Part shown: piece by piece, positions 1 to 6,958 of the stretch
Layout: every line of letters starts with the position of its first letter
Numbering within the stretch: position 1 is the stretch's first letter
From: JAAYAY01 sp964429355
GTDB taxonomy: Bacteria > Planctomycetota > Planctomycetia > Pirellulales > Thermoguttaceae
NCBI GenBank assembly: GCA_964429355.1
Contig: CAYSCH010000225.1
Span: forward strand, 1 to 15,700
Direction: 5' to 3'
Length of the DNA: 15,700 nucleotides
Position numbers and translations under genes: made by a program
Notes under the pieces: generated by a model
What the model was told of the DNA's origin: nothing
Databases searched by the model: none
The model's input: only the letters and a program-made list of their open reading frames with translations

Positions 1-1654
1 TGTTGGCCTCCAGCTTGTGCACTCCCCACAAACGCTCCGGATCGGTATGGTCCACCAGCAGCGTGGCGATTTCGCGATCGGCCCACAGAAACGTCTCCGG
101 CACGGGCAGCCGATACAAGAGGTAGAGCCCACCCTCGACGGAGTCGGCCACGTTGTCGCGGGAGCCGTGGTCCCAGTTGAATTCTTCGTAACGAGGTTTC
201 AGCAGATTCGCCATGGGCTTACGGATCGCCTCTTGGTAGCGCGTCGTCCCCAGGGCCAGATCGTAGTCGAGAAAGCCGACAAAGTCGTAGCCCCAACCGT
301 CGCGGAGGGCCTCGGTATCGTGTGGGCCTGGTTTATCCTGGAGGGTGCCGATCACGACCCCGTCAGAGTTCGTACCGCGCCGCAGGACTTCGTCGAACAT
401 ATACTCCATGTGCGGTCGATACAGATTGCACTTTTCGGGAGCCGCCTTCACATCGACGGCAAACAGCAATCCCAGCCCTCCGATGATCTCGCAGCCATGG
501 TCGGAGAGCCGCGTCGGCACGAATCCGCCAGGCAGCAGATAGTAGTCGGCCAGTCGGTGGGCCCAATCGAGATACTTCTGCTCGCCCGTCATGGAGTACA
601 GCCGCGGGAGGATCTGCAGCAGGTCGCCATTGACCTCCACATTCGTCGACGGAATCTTCCCGTAGGGAGTATCGTACGGAGCATGCTTGAAGACATCGTC
701 CACGATGTCGCGCATCCGTGCCAGCCACGGAGAGCGCTTACCGGTGATCTCCACGATCGGCACCAGGCCGTCCTTGGCATACTCGCTGGCGCCGAAGACG
801 ATGGCGTCGAAATCGAGGACCATCTGTGCGCCGGTGTCCATGTTGTAGATGACCGGGAGGCGAGCGAGGTGGTTGCAGCGTTGCTGCTCCGCCTCGAGAG
901 CATCGACCATGACCGTGTCGAGCAGGTTCTGATCGGTGTAGAAAGCGGCCCACACGTAGAATGGATAGCAGTCGGCCGCCGTATCGCGGTAGTTCCATTC
1001 CGCCCCTGTGGGACGAAACAGTCCGGACCGCTCGTCGCGAACCGCGAGGCAGCATTCATGCAGCCAGCGCTGGACCTTGCCCAGCGCGATCCCGGCGTAC
1101 TGGGACGAACGTTTAGCGCGGTCCCAGTCGGGCTCCCCGGGGGCAGGATCCCAGAGTTGCCGCACGTGGTCGTTCATTTCGAAGCCCGGCATTTCGGACC
1201 AGACGGCCGAGTGCCTGGCGTCGCCCGGGGTTCCCGCGACCGGAATTGGCTTGACTTTCAGTTCGGCGGTGGATTGGCCCGCAATCCGGACACCTGCCAG
1301 GAAGGCCACCAACTCGCTTCCTTTGCCCGAGAGGAGGATTGACTTCCCGCCCGTCAAGGGACTCAAGGGGAGTGCAATCCACTCGTAGGGCGTTGGACGG
1401 ACTTCGACGAGCATGCCGCTCTGGTCGCCGTACTGGTAGTGCAGGGTCCGCTTGCCGCCTCCCTTGCTGCCGAAGAGCACTTCGAACCGGTCACCTGGCG
1501 CCACGTCACCTGGGATTGTCACTTCGAGGTTCCATTGGGCCAGCCAGTAGTACTTCTGTCCTTGGTATTCTTGCGGGCCGGCGGTGAACCTTGTTTCGGC
1601 AGCGAGAGCCACGTTTGCCGAAAGAACGAGCAGGAGAATTACCAGGCGTTTCAT
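1..1654 (-). CDS. Secreted protein of unknown function, probable alpha/alpha-toroid (six-hairpin-like) fold, C-terminus outside window
   Basis: An uninterrupted minus-strand frame starts with ATG at 1654 and is still open at the left edge, so 551 residues are visible and the end is missing. The start is set by a strong GAGGAGA Shine-Dalgarno six bases upstream and by a clear signal peptide, with hydrophobic core VILLLVLSANVALA and cleavage near residue 18-19. Residues about 20-140 look beta-rich. Residues about 180-550 are helical, with aromatic and acidic patches typical of alpha/alpha-toroid carbohydrate enzymes: WNYRDTAADCYPFYVW at 220-235, a YLDWAHRLADYYLLPGGF stretch at 361-378, and DHGCEIIGGLGLLFA at 385-399. 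A polysaccharide lyase or glycosidase-like role is inference; no catalytic residues were assigned. It starts 39 bases after the permease stop, so the two are probably co-transcribed. The coding assignment is firm, the function weak. Confidence 0.85.
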   Translation of the reverse strand, partial: MKRLVILLLVLSANVALAAETRFTAGPQEYQGQKYYWLAQWNLEVTIPGDVAPGDRFEVLFGSKGGGKRTLHYQYGDQSGMLVEVRPTPYEWIALPLSPLTGGKSILLSGKGSELVAFLAGVRIAGQSTAELKVKPIPVAGTPGDARHSAVWSEMPGFEMNDHVRQLWDPAPGEPDWDRAKRSSQYAGIALGKVQRWLHECCLAVRDERSGLFRPTGAEWNYRDTAADCYPFYVWAAFYTDQNLLDTVMVDALEAEQQRCNHLARLPVIYNMDTGAQMVLDFDAIVFGASEYAKDGLVPIVEITGKRSPWLARMRDIVDDVFKHAPYDTPYGKIPSTNVEVNGDLLQILPRLYSMTGEQKYLDWAHRLADYYLLPGGFVPTRLSDHGCEIIGGLGLLFAVDVKAAPEKCNLYRPHMEYMFDEVLRRGTNSDGVVIGTLQDKPGPHDTEALRDGWGYDFVGFLDYDLALGTTRYQEAIRKPMANLLKPRYEEFNWDHGSRDNVADSVEGGLYLLYRLPVPETFLWADREIATLLVDHTDPERLWGVHKLEAN

Positions 1655-1693
1655 CTGTCTCTCCTCGTTGGTTTCGAGCCAGGTGGTTCTGCG

Positions 1694-3574
1694 TCAGGGA
1701 GTGCTTTCTCTCGAATCGCCGGGCAGGTCGCCCAAAGGTGTACCCGCCGGCGATAGCCCATGGTGGGCGATCTCGCCGCGAAGTTCCTTGCCCAGGTGGC
1801 TGTGGTGGCGACCGTAGGTAAAATAGATCACCAGTCCGAACGCCAACCAGGCGAACAGCCGGACCCAGTTCTGCCACCCCAGGTAGACCATCAGTCCCAG
1901 GCACAACACAACGCCGGCCGGGGCCACCAGGTTGAGCCATGGAGTGCGGAACGGTCGTTCGGCATCCGGGTTGAGGCGGCGCATCAGCCAGACCGCGATG
2001 CAGACGACCACGAAGGCAAACAAGGTGCCGATGTTGACCATATGCCCAATCGCTTCCAGGGGGAAAGAGGCAGCGGTCAGGCCGCACACCGCGCCGGTGA
2101 GGATCGTCGACCGGTGCGGAGTGCGGAATCGCGGATGGACGGCGGCAAAGACGCTCGATGGCAGCAGGCCGTCGCGGGCCATGGCCAGGAGCACACGGGG
2201 CTGGCTCAAAAGCATTACCAGCAGCACGCTCGTGATCCCGGTCAGGGCGCCGACCGTGATGATCACCGTGGCAAATTTCAGCCCCAGATTCTCGAATACC
2301 CCGGCAATCGGTGCATGGAGCGGAATCTGCGGATAGGGAACCATTCCGGTGACGACCGCGGCGACGGCGATGTACAGAATCGTGCAGATCACCAGCGAAC
2401 TGAGGATACCGATGGGAACGTCGGTCTTCGGATTGCGGGCCTCCTCGGCATGGGTGGAAACCGCGTCGAAGCCCACGTAGGCGAAGAAGATCAACGCCGC
2501 GCCGCTGAACACACCGGTCCAGCCATAGGGGAGGAAGGGGCTCCAATTCGCCGTGTCGACGTGGCCGATGCCGGCCACGATCACAAACAGGACCGCCCCG
2601 ATCTTGACAAGGACCATCATCGCGTTGACCCCCGCGCTCTCCCGGATACCAATCACCAGGATGATCGTGATCACGCCGCAGATGGCCAATGCGATGAAGT
2701 TCATCGTCAGATGAATCCCTCCCACAACCACCGGTGTCTGCTCGTAAGCCACGGCACCACCGTGGTTGTCGTCGCGAACTCGGCCGAGCATCTCCGCCGG
2801 CGAGACGACCGGATCGTACTGCAGCCTGCTCGCCAGCGCCGCCTGCACACGGGCGATCGATGCCGCAGCCCGCTTGCCGTGCAGCGACTCGACCGCGGCG
2901 ATCGATTCCGGCGAGAACTTGACTTCGACCTGAGCCACACGGTTGATCCCCGCGCTTGGCGCCACAGGGAGGGCCAGCGTGGCCTGGCCTGGATCGGCTA
3001 CGAGGTCCCGCTGGATCGCCAAGGGGGTGGCGTCGGCTGCAATGACAACCAGAGTTTTCGCGGTCTGGTAGTCGATGTTCTGGGTCGACGCCGTGAACGG
3101 ATCCATCGAGAGCCACATCGGTATCGTGAGAATCGCCTGCCCGGATTTCAGCTTGAATAACCCGAGAAAACTCAAGAAGTAATGCGACCAGCCGCTCGCC
3201 ACCGTGGCCGAGGCCATGGCATATTCCAGCACCAGGTCCCACCCGATGATCCAGGCCGCCAGCTCGCCGAGGGAAACATAGGCGTAGGTATAGGCGCTGC
3301 CGGCGATCGGAGCCATCGACGCGAATTCGGCATAGCACAAGGCGGCACAGGCACAGGCGAGGCCGGCGACGGCAAACGAAATCACCAACCCTGGACCGGC
3401 GAATTGCCGGGCGGCCAGTCCGGTCAGCACGAAGATCCCGGTGCCGATGATGGCCCCGATGCCCAAGGAAGACAAAGCCACCGGTCCCAGCACCCGCCGC
3501 AGCCGATTCTCCCCGGCCATTTCCTCCAGCAGGATCTTCAATGACTTCTTGGCGAATAGCTGATTCCGCTTCAT
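1694..3574 (-). CDS. APC-family amino acid permease (cationic amino acid transporter-like) with large extracytoplasmic insertion
   Basis: This is a 626-residue polytopic inner-membrane protein of the amino acid-polyamine-organocation superfamily, which imports amino acids by proton-coupled or exchange transport. The unwound TM1 motif GIGAIIGTGIFVLTG lies at 38-52, AEFASMAPIAGSAYTYAYVS at 82-101, and the CAT-type TM6 segment FFAYVGFDAVSTHAEEARNP at 363-382. A conserved NPDAERPFRTP loop lies at 535-545. I chose the ATG at 3574 because the family N-terminus (short basic tail, then TM1) fits it; the frame stays open to an ATG at 3706, but the extra 44 residues are low in complexity and unlike the family. 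Residues about 145-288, between TM3 and TM4 and so predicted outside the cytoplasm, form a soluble insertion of about 140 residues that explains the length above the usual 450-500. Substrate is not predictable. The secreted-protein gene follows 39 bases downstream, suggesting an operon. Confidence 0.92.
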   Translation of the reverse strand: MKRNQLFAKKSLKILLEEMAGENRLRRVLGPVALSSLGIGAIIGTGIFVLTGLAARQFAGPGLVISFAVAGLACACAALCYAEFASMAPIAGSAYTYAYVSLGELAAWIIGWDLVLEYAMASATVASGWSHYFLSFLGLFKLKSGQAILTIPMWLSMDPFTASTQNIDYQTAKTLVVIAADATPLAIQRDLVADPGQATLALPVAPSAGINRVAQVEVKFSPESIAAVESLHGKRAAASIARVQAALASRLQYDPVVSPAEMLGRVRDDNHGGAVAYEQTPVVVGGIHLTMNFIALAICGVITIILVIGIRESAGVNAMMVLVKIGAVLFVIVAGIGHVDTANWSPFLPYGWTGVFSGAALIFFAYVGFDAVSTHAEEARNPKTDVPIGILSSLVICTILYIAVAAVVTGMVPYPQIPLHAPIAGVFENLGLKFATVIITVGALTGITSVLLVMLLSQPRVLLAMARDGLLPSSVFAAVHPRFRTPHRSTILTGAVCGLTAASFPLEAIGHMVNIGTLFAFVVVCIAVWLMRRLNPDAERPFRTPWLNLVAPAGVVLCLGLMVYLGWQNWVRLFAWLAFGLVIYFTYGRHHSHLGKELRGEIAHHGLSPAGTPLGDLPGDSRESTP

Positions 3575-3866
3575 GAGTTGTCTACCTTGGGTTTGCAGGG
3601 CAGGCCAGGACTGAGCTCCCGGATCGCGCGGTCGAGATACCTTCTCCCGAACCTGTCCACGGAGAGCCTGTTGGCGGCAAGAACGGCCAGACGGGCGTTG
3701 CTGCACGAGACAAATCTACAACCCTGTTTCCCTCACGGCTAGACCTTCCAGCGATCCGGCCACAGCCTTCGTTTCGGCCGTGCCAACGGGCACCCGCACA
3801 CCGAGCCGGAGAAGGGGCGGAGAAAGCGTACCTAACTATCGTGATGTAAATGACTTCTGACGAAAA
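3575..3866. other. Intergenic region upstream of the permease
   Basis: About 290 bases separate the permease start from the superoxide reductase terminator. No credible gene was seen on either strand. It should carry the permease promoter (minus strand), but no convincing -35/-10 pair could be picked out. A small palindrome, GTGCC-AACG-GGCAC, lies near 3780-3793. Confidence 0.5.
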
Positions 3867-3909
3867 CGACCAGGCCGCCTGGACAACGGCATCCCGGGCG
3901 GCCTGGTCG
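3867..3909 (-). terminator. Rho-independent terminator of the superoxide reductase gene
   Basis: A perfect 13-base-pair inverted repeat pairs CGACCAGGCCGCC (3867-3879) with GGCGGCCTGGTCG (3897-3909), with a 17-base loop. On the minus strand the stem is followed at once by TTTTC. It lies 44 bases beyond the stop codon at 3954, the expected place for an intrinsic terminator. It would insulate the superoxide reductase from the downstream permease operon. Confidence 0.85.
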
Positions 3910-3953
3910 ACAATCGTTTGCAGAGCTTTTCCGAGGCAGATTCGAAAGCCCGC

Positions 3954-4346
3954 CTACTCCTCTACGGTGACCCGCACCGGATCGCACTCCCAGAGCCCAT
4001 GTTTTGTGCAATAGGACACTGCCGTTAACTCCAATTGCCTGCCACTGGGAACCACGTTGAAGGTCACTTCCGCCTGGCTCTTCTGGCCTTGGCCTCCCAG
4101 GGCGCCGGCGGCAAAGGTGGCTTCGGCGAGCAGCGTGTCGTTGTTGAAGAGGGAAATCGTGCGGATGTAGTGGTCTGGATCGTCGGGGTGGGTGTATTCC
4201 TTGCCCATGCGCACGGTCACCGGAAACTTCTGTCCCGCCTTGGCCGTTGGGGCGCACGTAATGAACGGTGAGTGACGGTCGATGTAGTCTTTCTTGGCCT
4301 CGCGGTCCACGGTCGAAATGTCCACATAGCGGTTGATCTTGGGCAT
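3954..4346 (-). CDS. Superoxide reductase, class II (neelaredoxin-type, desulfoferrodoxin family)
   Basis: A 130-residue cytoplasmic protein predicted to reduce superoxide to hydrogen peroxide at a mononuclear non-heme iron site, with electrons normally from rubredoxin. The iron ligands of the family are all visible: His25 (DRHSPF), His53 and His59 (MGKEYTHPDDPDHYI, 47-61), and Cys113 plus His116 (CTKHGLWE). There is no N-terminal desulforedoxin CxxC domain, so it is the one-iron class. The start is fixed by a strong AGGAGG Shine-Dalgarno eight bases before the ATG. It appears monocistronic: it is separated by 165 bases from the protease gene upstream and ends in its own terminator. Unusual: the Glu-Lys pair that precedes the first His ligand in well-studied enzymes (EKHVP) is Asp-Arg here. 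Family assignment is secure; full activity with Arg is not certain. Confidence 0.9.
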   Translation of the reverse strand: MPKINRYVDISTVDREAKKDYIDRHSPFITCAPTAKAGQKFPVTVRMGKEYTHPDDPDHYIRTISLFNNDTLLAEATFAAGALGGQGQKSQAEVTFNVVPSGRQLELTAVSYCTKHGLWECDPVRVTVEE

Positions 4347-4511
4347 CTTATCGTCCTCCTACTTTTTCTCAACGCCTCCATGAAGGCGGCACTTGCCGAA
4401 CTTCAGGGTTGGCAGAAACAGGCCGTTATCGCTGCTGATTCTACGTCGGCGAGGCTCCTTGTCCAGCGATCATCCCCCCGGCAGACCCAGTGGTCCAGGA
4501 AATCCCGCCAC

Positions 4512-5678
4512 CTACCGCAGGCCGCGGCGAACCGCCTTCTGAATGGCCAGAAACTCGCCCACGCTCTCGGTGGTCACGATGCCATAGAGATGATCACCGC
4601 GAACGATGGGAATGGCGTGGCAATCACAGTCCTGAAGCTTGTCGAAGACGGTTTCCAGCATGTCGGCAGGGTCTGCCGTCTCGAAGTTCCGCCGCATCAC
4701 GCTGGCAACCGGCTGGTGAACGCCTTCCTCTGCCAGGGACTTCAGCAGATCCGATTTGGTGAGCACCCCCACGATCCGCCCGTCTTCCAGTACCGGGAAA
4801 TCGTGCTGAAAACCGGCAATTACGTGGCCTGTCGCGGCTCCAATCGGGTCATCGGGAGCAAGCGTGCGGAATTGAGTGATCATGGCGTGGGTGAGAGGAA
4901 TCCCCCGAAGCCCCGCCTTCAACTGGACCATGGAGGATTCCGAGGCCGCCCCCATCCACACAAATAAGGCGATCAGCATCAGGAACGGGTTGTGAAAGAC
5001 GAGGAGCCCCAGGATTCCAAAGCCAATCGCCATGACCTGCCCCACTGAGGCTGCCATCTGCGTGGCCCGCACGTAGTCGAACTTCATCGCCAGGAGCGCT
5101 CGCAGGACCCGGCCGCCATCCATGGGAAATGCCGGCAGCAGGTTGAAGGCCACGATCGTCAGGTTTGCCAAGAACATTCTGCCCAGAAAGACGACTCCCA
5201 GCAGCGGGATTTGGCTCAGAGAGTGCGTCGCGTCCTGGCCCTCGTTGAGGAGAATGCCGAGGTCTCTGGCCGCCTCGCCAAGGGCCGGTCCAAAGCGGGC
5301 AACCCCAGCCAGTACGACCATGCCCAGAATACACAAACCGGCCAGTACCACGTTGACCGCCGGACCGGCAATCGCGACCACCAACTCCTGCTTGGGATCC
5401 TCCGGCATCCGTTCCAGTTGCGCCACGCCGCCGATTGGCAACAGCGTGATGTCTCGGGTGGCGATGCCAAAACGACGGGCTGCAAAGGAATGGCCCAGTT
5501 CGTGGAGGACAATGATCGAAAACATGGCCACGACGAGAATCAGGCCATGCATCGCATCGATCAAATTGTTGCCGTGGGCGTAGTAGGACCATCCAACCCA
5601 CGCCAACAGGATGAGGAACGTCCAATGGACGTAGACGCCGATTCCCGAAATCGTGCCGATTCTCCAGGATCCACTCAT
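4512..5678 (-). CDS. Site-2 protease family (M50) intramembrane metalloprotease with C-terminal CBS domain pair
   Basis: A 388-residue integral membrane zinc protease. The HELGH zinc motif is at residues 59-63 (His59, Glu60, His63), and the second motif NLLPAFPMDGGRVLRA at 179-194 supplies the third ligand, Asp187. Hydrophobic segments lie at about 14-33, 43-66, 97-128, 157-182 and 210-242. Residues about 258-383 form two CBS repeats, with typical signatures FPVLEDGRIVGVLTKSDLL and IPIVRGDHLYGIVTTESV. In this subfamily the CBS pair is thought to sense adenine nucleotides and regulate cleavage. Members cleave transmembrane substrates, classically in regulated intramembrane proteolysis; the substrate here is unknown. 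The start at 5678 gives the canonical short N-terminus (SWRIGTISGIGVYVHWTF) with GAGAAG about 13 bases upstream. Length and domain order are normal for the CBS-fused group. It is probably transcribed alone. Confidence 0.94.
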   Translation of the reverse strand: MSGSWRIGTISGIGVYVHWTFLILLAWVGWSYYAHGNNLIDAMHGLILVVAMFSIIVLHELGHSFAARRFGIATRDITLLPIGGVAQLERMPEDPKQELVVAIAGPAVNVVLAGLCILGMVVLAGVARFGPALGEAARDLGILLNEGQDATHSLSQIPLLGVVFLGRMFLANLTIVAFNLLPAFPMDGGRVLRALLAMKFDYVRATQMAASVGQVMAIGFGILGLLVFHNPFLMLIALFVWMGAASESSMVQLKAGLRGIPLTHAMITQFRTLAPDDPIGAATGHVIAGFQHDFPVLEDGRIVGVLTKSDLLKSLAEEGVHQPVASVMRRNFETADPADMLETVFDKLQDCDCHAIPIVRGDHLYGIVTTESVGEFLAIQKAVRRGLR

Positions 5679-5741
5679 GGTCTGCCGATCTTCTCGCTGC
5701 TTCTGGTTTTGGATGCCCCTTCCAGCGAACCCCGATAGAAT

Positions 5742-5756
5742 GCGGGAATCTCCCGC
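5742..5756. repeat. Small perfect palindrome upstream of the M50 protease gene
   Basis: GCGGGA-ATC-TCCCGC forms a 6-base-pair stem with a 3-base loop, 64 bases upstream of the protease start. No T-tract follows on either strand, so it is not a terminator. It could be an operator or an mRNA leader structure, or have no function. Confidence 0.4.
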
Positions 5757-5789
5757 CGGTATTGACGTACCCTATCGCTGGTTCTGGCA

Positions 5790-5879
5790 GGCGGTTCTAA
5801 GAGCCGCTAACAAAACCACCGGCTGTGCACATCCATGCCCGTGGGAAACTCGTAGGTTTTGTGAGGGCTTCTAAGACAT
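5790..5879. repeat. Long imperfect inverted repeat between genes
   Basis: The left arm (about 5790-5817, ending ACAAAACC) and right arm (about 5855-5879, beginning GGTTTTGT) are imperfectly complementary over roughly 25 bases, with an 8-base perfect core (5810-5817 with 5855-5862) around a 37-base loop. The left arm itself folds into a 7-base-pair hairpin at 5791-5807 (one G-T pair). It sits between the truncated secreted protein and the protease. It may be a remnant of a small palindromic mobile element or a transcription-end structure. Confidence 0.45.
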
Positions 5880-5922
5880 TCTAGCGTTGCCTCCGCGTCA
5901 GGGAGAGGAACACCCCTCAAAT

Positions 5923-6000
5923 AGCCGGTTTTCTCCGGCTGAAGCGATTGGCAGGCTCAGCCCTGCCTGGAGCGGAAGACGCAGAAACCCGGTCTTTCCG
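5923..6000. repeat. Cluster of three adjacent hairpins (REP/BIME-like)
   Basis: Three inverted repeats follow each other: AGCCGG-TTTTCT-CCGGCT (5923-5940, perfect 6 base pairs), GGCAGG with CCTGCC (5950-5955 and 5962-5967, perfect), and CGGAAGAC with GTCTTTCCG (5973-5980 and 5992-6000, one extra T). The last two overlap the final codons and stop codon of the adjacent short gene. The spacing and density resemble bacterial interspersed palindromic elements. Whether this cluster recurs elsewhere cannot be seen in this window. Confidence 0.5.
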
Positions 6001-6445
6001 ACGGCACGCTGAAATACGACGACATCTCCGCGGCGACGAAATCGTGGCCCCGAATGATTCGGGGTTCGAGCACCTTCGCCTGGGTACAGATCTGCGGTCC
6101 TTCGATCGATCGCTTGGGGATAATACTGCCGTGATAGGGCGTGTTGAAGCGATAGATCCGCTCCTCGTCGAGCGCGTCGCGGTAGGCCTCGTCGCTGCCG
6201 GGCTCCATGATCCAGTCGACGATATCCAGGCCAAAGCCCGCGTCCCGGAAACCGGTCTTTCTATCCAGGAATGACCCGGCGGCGATTCCGCTCACGTAGC
6301 CCTTCTTGCGAATCGCTGCTTCGAGGTCCGGTGTGACGATCTTGATCTGCTGGTCATCTTCCGCGACCTCGAAATCGTCCCCTTGGGTGACAAGAGGAGA
6401 AAGAAACGAGAACGTCAAACAGGCAAAGGTCAGCAATCGAGTCAT
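5957..6445 (-). pseudogene. Secreted protein of unknown function, probably truncated at its 3' end
   Basis: A 162-residue frame starts at 6445 with GGGAG seven bases upstream and a signal peptide (LLTFACLTFSFLSPLVTQGD, cleavage near 21-23). The mature part is well formed: FEVAEDDQQIKIVTPDLEAA at 25-44, KTGFRDAGFGLDIVDWIMEP at 63-82, and KRSIEGPQICTQAKVLEPRI at 111-130. From memory, this resembles the N-terminal part of longer secreted planctomycete proteins. From about residue 148 the character changes to SERPGFCVFRSRQG, and that stretch is encoded entirely by the hairpin cluster at 5923-6000, which also supplies the stop. I infer that the original 3' part was lost or replaced. It may still be expressed as a short protein. 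Function is unknown. Confidence 0.6.
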
Positions 6446-6958
6446 GGCGCGCTCCCGTTCAGCAGTCTGTAGCCGAACTCGCCAGAGTTTGGCCCTTTTC
6501 CCAGCTCATCAAGGTCCGTCACCTTCGACGTCTCTTGATTCTATCGATTCACGGCTGACTGCACGGCAGGATATTTCGGTTTGGCCACCACCGACGGATC
6601 GACGGGACCGATCTTATCGCGTGGATCGAAACCGATAAAGAGACTCCGTGCCGGATTGAGGTCCTGCCCGGCCGTCGATTCTCAAGAGGGACAGGTCATC
6701 GCCCCAATTCTCGAAGACGATTGCCAGGTTTTCCAGCGGATTCTGCTAACTGGTCTCCTGTCATCGGGAAGTTTCCTGTCCGAGCATTATCTTGGCACGA
6801 ATCAAGGCTCCTGCAAATAGAGCACCGGCACGCGTCTGGGCATGCGAAATTCACATTCGTGGCGTTATACTGCTTTCGTGGCGTTATACTGCGGTCAGAG
6901 AAGAGCCATTCATTCTGCAGGGGTACGCGCACAACCAGGCAAACGTGGGAGTCATGCT
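6446..6958. other. Divergent intergenic region, no gene seen
   Basis: The region lies between the start of the truncated secreted-protein gene (minus) and the start of the duplicated-domain gene (plus). Short open frames occur on both strands, but none has a start signal, family resemblance or coding-like composition. It should hold two divergent promoters; none could be assigned with confidence. The only distinct element is the tandem repeat at 6856-6892. Confidence 0.5.
6856..6892 (+). repeat. Tandem 18-bp direct repeat containing a -10-like TATACT
   Basis: TTCGTGGCGTTATACTGC occurs at 6856-6873 and again, identically, at 6875-6892 (period 19). Each copy contains TATACT, one base from the sigma-70 -10 consensus. 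The repeat ends 66 bases before the next start codon, a suitable place for a promoter or an operator pair. No matching -35 box was found at the normal spacing, so a regulatory role is a guess. Confidence 0.55.

Noticed and set aside
17..1342. Long open frame of 441 codons on the plus strand
   Set aside because: It lies wholly opposite the minus-strand secreted-protein gene, which has a Shine-Dalgarno, a signal peptide and a globular sequence. The plus-strand product has no start signal and looks like an antisense shadow of high-GC coding DNA.
1760..3160. 466-codon plus-strand frame, and a 610-codon minus-strand frame at 1506-3338
   Set aside because: Both overlap the APC permease in other frames. 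Their products are hydrophilic and low in complexity, rich in His, Gln, Arg and Gly, with no family character.
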